The position numbers and the translations under genes were made by a program. From Pseudolabrys sp035718275 (lineage in GTDB: Bacteria > Pseudomonadota > Alphaproteobacteria > Rhizobiales > Xanthobacteraceae): a stretch of DNA of 64,000 bases. Where the stretch lies: positions 186,001-250,000 of the forward strand of contig DASTHI010000025.1 of the NCBI GenBank assembly GCA_035718275.1, written 5' to 3'. Positions 1 through 7,692 of this stretch are shown in pieces (within the stretch, counting starts at the first letter, position 1; every line of letters begins with the position of its first letter). The notes under the pieces are model-generated. The model was not told the origin of the DNA. It saw only the letters and a program-made list of their open reading frames with translations, and made no database searches.

Positions 1-122
1 ATCCATTCTCGAAGACCCTGCTCATCGAGCAACTCGTCGATGCTCGACCAGAACTGCTTGCGGCTCGTTGCAGCCCGGATGCGGTCAAAGTCAAATTGCG
101 GGGCTCTGGATGACCTGCTCAT
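1..122 (-). CDS. actB: ActB-like iron-sulfur/molybdopterin-type subunit of alternative complex III (N-terminus only)
   Basis: Only the first 40 codons are inside the window; the gene runs off the left edge. Read from ATG at 122 it begins MSRSSRAPQFDFDR and continues with RKQFWSSIDELLDEQG. That FW-S-(I/L)-(D/E)-E-L pattern is typical of the N-terminus of ActB-like Fe-S/molybdopterin-like proteins. In alternative complex III, ActB follows ActA and carries iron-sulfur clusters on the periplasmic side. It starts 21 bases after the stop of the pentaheme actA gene on the same strand, the expected order. The call rests on a short N-terminus plus context, so the rest of the gene would be needed for certainty. 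Confidence 0.6.
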   Translation of the reverse strand, partial: MSRSSRAPQFDFDRIRAATSRKQFWSSIDELLDEQGLREW

Positions 123-143
123 CTTGTGTGCGCTGCGTTGTTT

Positions 144-803
144 CTACCTGTGGCATACGAAGCAGTGCGTGATCTGTCCGACTCGAATTCCGTACTCCCT
201 GACCAGTTGGCGGCCAAGTGCTCCGCGATCCAGGGAAGGATTCCAATTCATGTTGGTGACCTCGTCCCGGGGACGCAGATGCGGTGCCGGATTGCGATGA
301 CAGTCGAGGCAGAATGCCATCGTCAGCGGCTGGGCCTGAAACGTGAGCGCCATGCGATCGACGCGTCCGTGACATTCGACGCAGCCCACGCCCTTTGCGA
401 TGTGAATATCGTGCCGAAAATAGACATACTCCGGCAACACGGCGACGCGATTCCAGTTCAGTGATCTGTTGTTTGCAAGACTCTCGCGCACTGGTGCCAG
501 CATCGCGGCAGCGGTCCAGATCTGTGAGTGACAAGTCATGCAGGTGTGGGTCGGAGGCAGGCCCGCGTGAGGTCCGTCTGCTACCGACGTGTGGCAATAT
601 TGGCAATCGATTCCCAGTTCGCCTGCGTGATGACGGTGACTGAATGGCACGGGTTGCCGTGGAGGGTGGATATTCGCGCCGGTGACCCAATCCGATCGCG
701 CCAGGCCAATGGAAGCCACGATGGCTCCGATGCTCAGCGAAATAGCACCAATCAGAAAAAGGCGCAGCCACGTGTCAGCCGCCGGAGAAAAAATCTGGCC
801 CAT
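144..803 (-). CDS. actA: Pentaheme cytochrome c, ActA subunit of alternative complex III
   Basis: A 219-residue membrane-anchored multiheme cytochrome c. Residues 13-34 form one transmembrane anchor. Five CxxCH heme sites follow: CQYCH at 67, CMTCH at 88, CVECH at 141, CLDCH at 165 and CFVCH at 214, the last almost at the C-terminus. Five hemes and the opening MGQIFSPAADT match ActA of alternative complex III, which oxidises quinol and passes electrons to a cytochrome c or directly to a caa3 oxidase. I chose ATG at 803 because the anchor begins there; an in-frame ATG at 905 would add a 34-residue extension with no family resemblance. The partner actB begins just downstream and a caa3 operon lies divergently upstream. 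Confidence 0.85.
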   Translation of the reverse strand: MGQIFSPAADTWLRLFLIGAISLSIGAIVASIGLARSDWVTGANIHPPRQPVPFSHRHHAGELGIDCQYCHTSVADGPHAGLPPTHTCMTCHSQIWTAAAMLAPVRESLANNRSLNWNRVAVLPEYVYFRHDIHIAKGVGCVECHGRVDRMALTFQAQPLTMAFCLDCHRNPAPHLRPRDEVTNMNWNPSLDRGALGRQLVREYGIRVGQITHCFVCHR

Positions 804-953
804 TCGCGGACGCAGCTTTGGATACGCGCCCCGATATGCAAACCGGACGTGATCCAGAAAGGTTCCGGCAAACGATCGGTCGCATGCGCGATGTGGAACC
901 GCCACTGCTCCAATCCGTTGAAAACAGCGGGGCCGTTCGCCTGGGCTGCGACG

Positions 954-1331
954 ATGACCGAGAGCACGGGTCCGACTGGTTTCGAGAGATCAGACGCAGC
1001 ACCTTGGCTCATCGGAGCGCTGGCCGCTGGGGTGGCCACATTTCTGATAGCCGTTCCATTCGTGATCCACGCAATTTATCCCGACTCGACCGAGGTCGGC
1101 TCGATCGGAGGCTTGCCGCAACAGCCCGAACCTCATCTGCAACTCGCACCGTCCTCCGATTTTGCAACTTTTCGAACGGCTGAAGCGGATCGCCTTTCCA
1201 GCTATGGCTGGCAAGATCGCAGCAGCGGGATCGTCCGCATGCCGATCGACCGCGCCATGCAATTGCTCGTGAAACGCGGGCTGTCGCAATGGCCGTCCGC
1301 ATCCTCAACGTCAACAGAGCGTCGGCATTGA
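954..1331 (+). CDS. Small single-pass membrane protein heading the caa3 oxidase operon
   Basis: A 125-residue protein of unknown function. One transmembrane segment (about residues 13-35, ALAAGVATFLIAVPFVIHAI) is followed by a hydrophilic domain with the pattern LSSYGWQDRSSGIVRMPIDRAM near the C-terminus (key residues Y, W, D, R, IP/MP, RAM). Such short proteins with a GI-VR-PI-RAM motif occur beside respiratory gene clusters. It has no CxxCH, so it is not a cytochrome. Its stop lies 3 bases before coxB, so it is probably co-translated with the oxidase genes and may help assembly (inference). The ATG at 954 is preferred; the frame stays open further upstream but that sequence is antisense to actA. 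Confidence 0.65.
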   Translation: MTESTGPTGFERSDAAPWLIGALAAGVATFLIAVPFVIHAIYPDSTEVGSIGGLPQQPEPHLQLAPSSDFATFRTAEADRLSSYGWQDRSSGIVRMPIDRAMQLLVKRGLSQWPSASSTSTERRH

Positions 1332-1334
1332 GAA

Positions 1335-2297
1335 ATGGGGAATTGGGTGCCGCGTGGAAATCCGTTTTGGCCAAATGCAGACTCAGCGTATGCCGGCTCC
1401 GTCGATCTACTTTTTCTGGCGCTTTGCGCAGTCGCCTTTCTCGTCTTTTCACTTCTGCTGGTCCTGCTGCTTCGATTTGCAATCCACTACCGCGCCGGCA
1501 ACCGCGACGCAGATCGCGATGCCCGCATCAGGAAAAGCTGGATGTTTGAGAGTGCCTGGACCGCGGCGACGTTTGTCGGTTTCGTCGCACTCTTCTTCTG
1601 GGGAGCTACACTTTATCTCGATATTTACCGGCCACCCGCTGGCGCCGACACCATCTATGTCGTCGGCAAACAGTGGATGTGGAAGGTGCAACATCTCGGC
1701 GGCCAGCGCGAAATCAACGAACTCCACATCCCTGTCAATGAAGCGGTGCGCCTCATCATGTCCTCACAGGATGTCATTCATTCGTTCTTCATGCCGGAAT
1801 TTCGAATCAAGCATGACGTGCTTCCGGGCACCTCCGAGGAGCTTTGGGTGAAACCCGTCAAAACCGGAATATTCCACCTGTTCTGCGCCGAATACTGCGG
1901 TACGGACCATTCACGCATGACTGGGCGCATCGTGGTGATGCAGCATGAAGAATTCTCCGATTGGCTGCGGAGGCAGGACGTCGATGGAACGCTGGCAGCG
2001 CAGGGAGCGGCACTGTTTCGCCAATTCGGTTGCAGCGGCTGTCATACGTCAGGATCGCGCGTGCGCGCGCCGCCGCTCGAAGGCCTTTACGGCAGGCCGG
2101 TACCGCTGAGCGGCGGCACCATCGAAGTTGCCGACGAGCGATATATCCGCGATTCGATTCTGCAGCCGCGCAAGCAGGTGGTCGCTGGCTACGAGCCCCT
2201 CATGCCTTCGTTTGAAGGAAAACTCTCCGAAGATGAGCTCGTTAGACTCCTCGCCTACGTTAAATCCCTTGCAGCAAATCCGGAAGCCCCACAGTGA
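1335..2297 (+). CDS. coxB: Cytochrome c oxidase subunit II with fused C-terminal cytochrome c domain (caa3 type)
   Basis: A 320-residue subunit II. Two transmembrane helices (about 24-50 and 75-96) precede the periplasmic cupredoxin domain. The binuclear CuA ligands are visible: H149, then C184, E186, C188, H192 and M195 in CAEYCGTDHSRM. A cytochrome c domain follows with CSGCH at 233-237, which makes this a caa3-type subunit that can take electrons without a separate soluble cytochrome. It accepts electrons from cytochrome c or from alternative complex III, whose ActA gene is divergent next door. It overlaps the downstream coxA by 4 bases, indicating translational coupling. Confidence 0.95.
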   Translation: MGNWVPRGNPFWPNADSAYAGSVDLLFLALCAVAFLVFSLLLVLLLRFAIHYRAGNRDADRDARIRKSWMFESAWTAATFVGFVALFFWGATLYLDIYRPPAGADTIYVVGKQWMWKVQHLGGQREINELHIPVNEAVRLIMSSQDVIHSFFMPEFRIKHDVLPGTSEELWVKPVKTGIFHLFCAEYCGTDHSRMTGRIVVMQHEEFSDWLRRQDVDGTLAAQGAALFRQFGCSGCHTSGSRVRAPPLEGLYGRPVPLSGGTIEVADERYIRDSILQPRKQVVAGYEPLMPSFEGKLSEDELVRLLAYVKSLAANPEAPQ

Positions 2298-3904
2298 GCG
2301 GTGACAAGAACTACATCACCGTCAACAACAGCATCCGCTCGTGGCTGTTCACCACCGATCACAAACGCGTTGCGATCTTGTATTTCGCCAGCATTACCTT
2401 GTTCTTCTTTATCGGCGGAGCAGCAGCAGCATTGATGCGGCTCGAGCTCGTCTCGCCCGCCGGCCACTTTTTTACATCGGATGAATACAACCGGCTATTC
2501 ACGATGCATGGCGTGATCATGGTCTGGTTTTTTCTTATTCCATCTATCCCAAACACGCTCGGAAACTTCATCGTGCCTCTGATGATCGGCGCGCGTGACC
2601 TCGCTTTTCCTCGGTTAAACCTGACAAGCTGGTATCTGTTCATGGCCGGTGGGGCGACGACGCTCTACGCCCTCTTCAAGGGCGGCATCGACACCGGATG
2701 GACGTTCTACACTCCATTTTCCACGATGTACTCCAACAGCTATGTTGCTATTGCTGTTGCCGGCGTCTTCATCGTGGGATTTTCTTCGATCCTCACTGGG
2801 CTCAACTTCATCGTTACCATTCATCGTCTCAGGGCGCCGGGGCTAACCTGGTATAGACTACCACTGTTTCTCTGGTCGCTGTACGCGACTTCGGCAATCC
2901 TGGTGCTGGCCACGCCGGTTTTGGCGATGACGCTGCTGTTAATTGCGCTGGACCGGGTTTTCGGTATTGGCATATTTGATCCGGCCAGAGGTGGCGATCC
3001 GCTGCTGTTCCAGCATCTCTTCTGGTTTTATTCCCACCCCGCCGTTTACATCATGATCTTGCCGGGAATGGGAGTGGTGAGCGAACTGATCGCATGTTAT
3101 TCGCGCAAGGAAGTGTTCGGCTACAGCTTCGTCGCGTGGTCCGCGATCGCAATCGCGTGCATTGGATTCTTCGTGTGGGGCCACCACATGTTCGTAAGTG
3201 GTCAGTCGCCCTTTGCGGGTCTCGTGTTCTCGTTCATGAGCTTCGCCGTCGCAGTTCCCTCTGCGATCAAGGTCTTCAACTGGACCGCTACGATGCACAA
3301 AGGTTGGGTGCATTTCGATGCCCCCATGCTTTACGCGCTCGGCTTCATCGGCCTTTTCACGTTCGGCGGTCTGTCAGGACTGTTTCTCGCCTGCCTCGCC
3401 TATGACGTCTATGTCACGGATACGTATTTCGTCATTGCGCACTTCCACTACATCATGGTCGGCGGAATGGTGACGGCGTATTTTGGCGGCCTGCATTATT
3501 GGTGGCCCAAGATCACAGGCCGCATGTATCCCGAATACTGGGCGCGTGCCGCGGCGATTCTGATCTTCTTCGGCTTCAACATGACATTCTTGCCGCAATT
3601 CATTCTTGGCGTCTTGGGGATGCCGCGGCGTTATCATGTCTACCCGCCCGAATTCGAGATCTGGCACGTGCTCTCATCTGCCGGAGCCTCGATCCTGGTG
3701 GTCGCTTATGCCTTGCCGCTCTTTTATCTGGGTTGGTCGATCTTCTTCGGCGAGCGCTCCTCTGCCAATCCGTGGCAGACCACAGGACTTGAATGGCAGA
3801 CATCGTCACCGCCCCCGCCGCACAATTTTGCGGCAACGCCGACGGTCACCCGAAAGCCATACGACTTCAACGTAAACGGCGAGCCCCGCGCGCAAAATGC
3901 CTGA
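2294..3904 (+). CDS. coxA: Cytochrome c oxidase subunit I, A2-type heme-copper oxidase
   Basis: A 536-residue, twelve-helix catalytic subunit reducing O2 to water and pumping protons across the inner membrane. The heme/CuB histidines are present (TMHG near residue 72, HH in WGHHMF, HFHY). The Lys of the K-channel is in SAIKVFNW. The motif around the CuB His is YSHPAVY (residues 246-252), so the usual D-channel glutamate is replaced by Ala and preceded by Tyr-Ser. That is the defining mark of A2-type oxidases such as Rhodothermus caa3. The start is GTG at 2294, overlapping the coxB stop. The coxC start overlaps its 3' end. Confidence 0.95.
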   Translation: MSGDKNYITVNNSIRSWLFTTDHKRVAILYFASITLFFFIGGAAAALMRLELVSPAGHFFTSDEYNRLFTMHGVIMVWFFLIPSIPNTLGNFIVPLMIGARDLAFPRLNLTSWYLFMAGGATTLYALFKGGIDTGWTFYTPFSTMYSNSYVAIAVAGVFIVGFSSILTGLNFIVTIHRLRAPGLTWYRLPLFLWSLYATSAILVLATPVLAMTLLLIALDRVFGIGIFDPARGGDPLLFQHLFWFYSHPAVYIMILPGMGVVSELIACYSRKEVFGYSFVAWSAIAIACIGFFVWGHHMFVSGQSPFAGLVFSFMSFAVAVPSAIKVFNWTATMHKGWVHFDAPMLYALGFIGLFTFGGLSGLFLACLAYDVYVTDTYFVIAHFHYIMVGGMVTAYFGGLHYWWPKITGRMYPEYWARAAAILIFFGFNMTFLPQFILGVLGMPRRYHVYPPEFEIWHVLSSAGASILVVAYALPLFYLGWSIFFGERSSANPWQTTGLEWQTSSPPPPHNFAATPTVTRKPYDFNVNGEPRAQNA

Positions 3905-4538
3905 ACCGCAGCCCGCCGCTCAGTTTGCCCATCTGCCTCAGCAGCATGAGGTGGCGCAGCTTGGAATATGGACTTTCCTGGCGACGGAAGTTCTCTTCTT
4001 CGGCGCGTTGCTACTCTCCTATGCCGTATACCGCTCGGCCGATCCCGCAGCCTTCGCCGAGGCTGCCCGGCACACAAAGATTGCCATCGGCACCATAAAC
4101 ACGGCGATCCTGCTGACCAGCAGCTTCCTTGTTGCCTGGGCAGTTGCGGTCGTCAAGACGGGAGGGTCGCGCTTTGCCGCTTTTCTTCTTTGGAGCGCGG
4201 CTGCTTTGGGCCTTTCTTTCATTGGCCTCAAGGGCGTTGAATACGCCATGGAGTATGGGGAACACCTGCTGCCCGGTTTTGGATTCCGATATGACGGTCC
4301 CGCTTCGCAATCAGTGGCACTGTTCTTTTCCTTCTACATCGTCGCAACGGTGATCCATGCCATTCACGTCGCGGTTGGTATCGCCGTGTTCGCCGTTATT
4401 GGGCGCCGGGCCTACCAACACGCCTATTCCGGTTCCTATCATTCACCGGTGATTGTCTTCGGCCTTTATTGGCATTTCGTGGACATCGTCTGGATATTCC
4501 TGTTTGCACTCATTTATCTTCCCGGGAGGAGCGGATGA
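3897..4538 (+). CDS. coxC: Cytochrome c oxidase subunit III
   Basis: A 213-residue integral membrane protein of the COX3 family with about five predicted helices, the short bacterial form lacking the first two helices of mitochondrial COX3. It shows typical patterns: LGIWTFLATEVLFFGALL near the N-terminus, GVEY in the middle, and FYWHFVDIVWIFLF-like YWHFVDIVW near the C-terminus. It stabilises subunit I and supports sustained proton uptake. The ATG at 3897 overlaps the coxA 3' end by 8 bases and its TGA overlaps the start of the next gene by 4 bases, so the operon is translationally coupled. Confidence 0.95.
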   Translation: MPEPQPAAQFAHLPQQHEVAQLGIWTFLATEVLFFGALLLSYAVYRSADPAAFAEAARHTKIAIGTINTAILLTSSFLVAWAVAVVKTGGSRFAAFLLWSAAALGLSFIGLKGVEYAMEYGEHLLPGFGFRYDGPASQSVALFFSFYIVATVIHAIHVAVGIAVFAVIGRRAYQHAYSGSYHSPVIVFGLYWHFVDIVWIFLFALIYLPGRSG

Positions 4539-4843
4539 CTCCTGTGATCCGGCCGCCAGCAGTTCTCGTCTTCTCATGGCTCGCGGCACTCGTTCTGCTG
4601 TCCATCACGGTGATTGCCGCCTACTTGCCTCTTGGCGCGGGCAACACGATCGTGGCTCTGCTCATCGCTTTCACCAAGGCGGCAATCGTCGCGGCAGTGT
4701 TCATGGAGCTTCGGCGGCAGAATGGTTTTATCATCACATTTGCAACGGCGGGATTCTTCTGGCTTGCCATCCTCTTCTGGCTCGCTTTCACCGACTATTC
4801 GACACGCGCCAATTTTCCGCCGACGATCAATTGGGGACTGTAG
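4535..4843 (+). CDS. coxD: Cytochrome c oxidase subunit IV (prokaryotic COX4 type)
   Basis: A 102-residue protein with three hydrophobic helices, matching the small subunit IV of caa3/aa3 oxidases. The segment TKAAIVAAVFMELRR in helix 2 is typical: family members carry a K-(x)-(x)-(L/I)-(V)-(x)-x-x-F-M-(E/H) pattern. The start chosen is ATG at 4535, in an ATGA overlap with coxC. An in-frame upstream ATG at 4469 lies inside coxC and would add residues with no family match. It is the last gene of the oxidase operon. The SDR gene at 4854 is convergent, 10 bases away. Confidence 0.85.
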   Translation: MTPVIRPPAVLVFSWLAALVLLSITVIAAYLPLGAGNTIVALLIAFTKAAIVAAVFMELRRQNGFIITFATAGFFWLAILFWLAFTDYSTRANFPPTINWGL

Positions 4844-4853
4844 ATCCCCGCCC

Positions 4854-5726
4854 TTAACCGCCCGAATAGCCGCCGATGATCGGCAGTATCTCGCCGGTGA
4901 TGTAGCTCGAGCAACTCGGTGCGGCGAGAAAAACATAGGCCGGCGCGATTTCTTCCGGCTGCGCGGGGCGTCCCATAGGCGTCTGCGCGCCGAATTTTTC
5001 CACCGCTTCCGCGGGCTTGTCCGCCGGATTGAGCGGGGTCCAGACCGGCCCAGGCGCGACAACATTTACTCTGATTCCACGATCGACCAGATGCGTCGCA
5101 AGCGATCGGGCGAATGCGTGAATTCCGCCCTTGGTGAGCGAATAATCTAACAGGTTCTTGTTGCCGAGCAGGCCCGTTACGGATCCGGTCATGACAATCG
5201 AGCTGCCGTTTTTCATTTGCGGTACCGCCGCCCTCGCCATGTAGAAGTAGCCGTACAGATTGGTCTTGATGGTCTGATCAAAATGCTCGTCGGAAAGTTC
5301 TTCGAATGTGACCGCATGCTCTTGGAATGCGGCATTGTTTACGAGGATATCTAGCTTGCCGAACTTGTCGATTGTTCGCTTGACTGCGCTTTCGCAGAAA
5401 TCGGGATCTGCCACGTCTCCTGCCATGACAAAACAGCTACGACCTTCCTTTTCGACGGCGCGCCTCGTCGCCGCGGCGTCCTCATGCTCGTTGAGATACG
5501 CAACTGCGACATCCGCTCCTTCGCGCGCGAATAGCACGGCGACTGCCCGTCCGATCCCTGAATCGCCACCTGTAATGAGCGCAGCCATTCCGCGCAATTT
5601 CTCGGATCCTCTATACGAGGGCGCCTCGTACATGGGTGCCAACTGAAGCTTGGATTCTGTTCCGGGCTTGGGCAGATGCTGCGCTGGCATCTTCGGCTCC
5701 GGATACGGGCGAGCTCCTGCCTGCAT
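4854..5726 (-). CDS. SDR-family oxidoreductase of the YghA/general stress protein 39 type
   Basis: A 290-residue classical short-chain dehydrogenase. The cofactor-binding GGDSGIG lies near residue 53, NNAA near the centre, catalytic Ser in TGSVTG, and Tyr/Lys in DYSLTKGG. The N-terminal tail PYPEPKMPAQHLPKPGTE resembles the proline-rich leader of YghA and B. subtilis YdaD-like proteins, which are stress-linked dehydrogenases of uncertain substrate. I chose ATG at 5726 because length and leader match the family and AAGAAGAG lies just upstream. The frame stays open to an ATG at 5888, which would add 54 very basic residues. A GGAAC/GTT promoter-like pair lies about 40 bases before that upstream ATG, so the longer form cannot be excluded. 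Confidence 0.85.
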   Translation of the reverse strand: MQAGARPYPEPKMPAQHLPKPGTESKLQLAPMYEAPSYRGSEKLRGMAALITGGDSGIGRAVAVLFAREGADVAVAYLNEHEDAAATRRAVEKEGRSCFVMAGDVADPDFCESAVKRTIDKFGKLDILVNNAAFQEHAVTFEELSDEHFDQTIKTNLYGYFYMARAAVPQMKNGSSIVMTGSVTGLLGNKNLLDYSLTKGGIHAFARSLATHLVDRGIRVNVVAPGPVWTPLNPADKPAEAVEKFGAQTPMGRPAQPEEIAPAYVFLAAPSCSSYITGEILPIIGGYSGG

Positions 5727-5927
5727 TGCACCACTCTTCTTGGACGATCGGTCTTTTCTGGAGGCCCCACGACGATCGATGCGTTGCTGGATTGCTCGTT
5801 CCCGGCTTGCTGTTTTCTCCGCTCTATCGCGAAACTTTGCGTCCGCTCGCGATGTTCGCCGCGACACGCGTTTTCTTGCTCTGCCCATGACTTTGTCCAG
5901 TGGAACTTTGGAAATATTCTATCTGAT

Positions 5928-5952
5928 AACTCGGCGATATTTGCCCTGTTCC
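5928..5952 (-). promoter_or_regulatory. Possible EcfG-type general stress promoter upstream of the SDR gene
   Basis: On the minus strand GGAAC (5952-5948) is followed after 17 bases by GTT (5930-5928). Alphaproteobacterial EcfG sigma-factor promoters have the form GGAAC-N16/17-CGTT; here the base before GTT is A rather than C. The position suits the stress-type SDR gene. A single match of eight defined bases can occur by chance. Confidence 0.35.
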
Positions 5953-5998
5953 GCATTCAAGTGATCAACCGGCAGCTTTCAACGCATTAAGCGATTTT

Positions 5999-6023
5999 GG
6001 AACCGCAAGGCGCCGACAATGTT
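5999..6023 (+). promoter_or_regulatory. Possible EcfG-type promoter upstream of the zinc-ribbon gene
   Basis: GGAAC at 5999-6003 and GTT at 6021-6023 with 17 bases between, the same form as the site facing the other way at 5928-5952; the base before GTT is T instead of the usual C. It lies 39 bases ahead of the zinc-ribbon gene at 6062. Confidence 0.35.
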
Positions 6024-6061
6024 GCCACCAGCGAGCGACGAGGGCTTGTGAAGCAAGGTAT

Positions 6062-6310
6062 GTGGGAGATCTGACGAAAGCTCCGGCGATGAATTCGACT
6101 TTCCTTCGTGAAAACAAGACCATTTCCGCCGATGAGCCCATGGCTGAGAAAGCGCCTGCTTGCGCACAATGCGGAGCGCAGATGTGGCTGGTTCGCGTTG
6201 AGAAAAAGCTTTCGGACGACTGGGAGCAATCGGAATTTGTTTATGAATGCAAGCAGTGCGGTGCCTCGTTTACGTCGACGACTTCCGAAGAGGCACTAAA
6301 AAGGCGCTAG
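6062..6310 (+). CDS. Small zinc-ribbon protein
   Basis: An 82-residue protein with two Cys pairs, CAQC (residues 34-37) and CKQC (63-66), spaced like a zinc ribbon and separated by a charged strand region. No enzymatic motif is seen. Small proteins of this form are common in Bradyrhizobium relatives and lack a known function. The GTG at 6062 gives the full frame; ATG at 6089, giving MNSTFLREN, is an equally plausible start. It diverges from the SDR gene, with promoter-like GGAAC/GTT elements in both directions, and its stop is 11 bases from the convergent Cys-rich gene. Confidence 0.65.
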   Translation: MGDLTKAPAMNSTFLRENKTISADEPMAEKAPACAQCGAQMWLVRVEKKLSDDWEQSEFVYECKQCGASFTSTTSEEALKRR

Positions 6311-6320
6311 CGAGGCGCAG

Positions 6321-6671
6321 CTACTCCCAAGGAAACTCCACCGGAAGGTAAGGCCCGGCCCCGGTGCGGCATTCGCGCTGACAATAGCGATCGCATTTGT
6401 CGGTCAGCTTGAGACAGCTTGCCTGCGATTTGGTTGCCTGTGATTTGTGCCCGAGGCATTCCTGCAAGCCCCAGGCACAGTAGGAAACGCACTCACTCCA
6501 GCATTGTCCTGCCGTCCATACCGATTGTGCGCGCTCGCTCCTTGGATACGGTAGAGCGTTATCTCGTGTATTGAAACTCCAGCTGTGTCGAGTGCCGCCC
6601 GCGGCAAGGACCGCGTCACTCAGCAAGAGAAAAACCAAGGCCAGTACTGACGCAGGACGTAATGCTTTCAT
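6321..6671 (-). CDS. Secreted Cys-rich protein of unknown function
   Basis: A 116-residue protein opening with a clear Sec signal peptide (MKALRPASVLALVFLLLSDAVLA, cleavage after ALA near residue 23). The mature part has eight Cys, in CWSECVSYCAW, CLGHK, SCLKLTDKCDRYCQREC, so a disulfide-knotted periplasmic or secreted fold is likely. I do not recognise a named family. ATG at 6671 is preferred because GGAG lies 6 bases ahead of it; the frame is open to an ATG at 6749 with no signal value. Confidence 0.7.
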   Translation of the reverse strand: MKALRPASVLALVFLLLSDAVLAAGGTRHSWSFNTRDNALPYPRSERAQSVWTAGQCWSECVSYCAWGLQECLGHKSQATKSQASCLKLTDKCDRYCQRECRTGAGPYLPVEFPWE

Positions 6672-6803
6672 CCCCGACTCCATCGTGGTGTGGAATGATA
6701 CCGTCCCCATCGGACGTCCCCTAGTGGCCTTTTGGGCTGTCAGCTTCAAGATTGAGAAGCCGTTTGCTAATGTGCCCGAAAGTCGTTGCCAAACCTTCCG
6801 AGG

Positions 6804-7637
6804 ATGTTTTCATTGACCAGCGCCGTGGAACAGCAGAATGACAGCGGCAAGCGTCCTGTCCAGAAATTCGGGACCGAAGGCCTCAAGGCGATGGAGCGCC
6901 CGAGCGGCGTGACCCGTTTTTTCATGCGGATCGTCGCATGGGCGGAAAAGGTCAATCTGGCATTCAGCAAGGTGGGCAATCCGCCGATCTACGACAATGC
7001 CGTGTTTCCATGGGTGCAGGCGATTGAGCGCGACTGGCGCCTTATCCGCACCGAGCTCGAACGCGTGCTCATGCGTAAGGAGGAGCTGCCGGGTTTCCAT
7101 GAACTGGCAAAAGACGTCTCGACGATCAGCCAGGATCGTGGCTGGAAGACATTTCTGCTCGCCGGTTATGGGTTCCGCTCCCAGAATAATATCAGCGCGT
7201 GCCCTTATACGTGGCGCATTTGCCAGAACATTCCGGGCCTGATCACGGTGATGTTTTCAATTCTCGAGCCGGGTAAGCATTTGCCGCCCCATCGTGGACC
7301 ATACAACGGCGTCCTCCGCCTGCACCTTGGACTAATCGTGCCGGAACCACGCGAGCAGCTCGGCATCCGGGTAGAGAACGAGGTCTATCGGTGGCGCGAA
7401 GGTGAGGTCGTCGTGTTCGATGACGCCTATGAGCACGAGGCCTGGAACCACACCACGCAAACACGTGTGGTGCTGTTCGTGGATTTCTGCAAGCCGTTGC
7501 GCTTTCCGGCGAACGTCATCAACTGGCTGTTGCTGCATCTGGCCATGTTCACGCCCTTCATCCGCGAGGGAATGGATAACCAGAAGGCGTGGGAAAAGAA
7601 GTTCTACAGGCAAGCCGAAGCGTTGCGGAACGGCTAA
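6804..7637 (+). CDS. Aspartyl/asparaginyl beta-hydroxylase-like dioxygenase (LpxO-like)
   Basis: A 277-residue protein of the Fe(II)/2-oxoglutarate Asp/Asn hydroxylase family. Iron-binding His residues are seen in LPPHRGPYNG and HEAWNHT, and the 2-oxoglutarate-binding Arg lies in GVLRLHLGL. LpxO-type members hydroxylate acyl chains of lipid A at the membrane, and others hydroxylate protein Asp/Asn, so the substrate is unknown here. ATG at 6804 is used; a TTG at 6786 extends it slightly, and ATG at 6891 with AAGG upstream would give a shorter form that begins at the conserved region. Confidence 0.8.
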   Translation: MFSLTSAVEQQNDSGKRPVQKFGTEGLKAMERPSGVTRFFMRIVAWAEKVNLAFSKVGNPPIYDNAVFPWVQAIERDWRLIRTELERVLMRKEELPGFHELAKDVSTISQDRGWKTFLLAGYGFRSQNNISACPYTWRICQNIPGLITVMFSILEPGKHLPPHRGPYNGVLRLHLGLIVPEPREQLGIRVENEVYRWREGEVVVFDDAYEHEAWNHTTQTRVVLFVDFCKPLRFPANVINWLLLHLAMFTPFIREGMDNQKAWEKKFYRQAEALRNG

Positions 7638-7692
7638 AGGCCTTTCAAATCCGGGTTGCTATTCCACGCAATCACGACTAGCTCCTTGGCGC

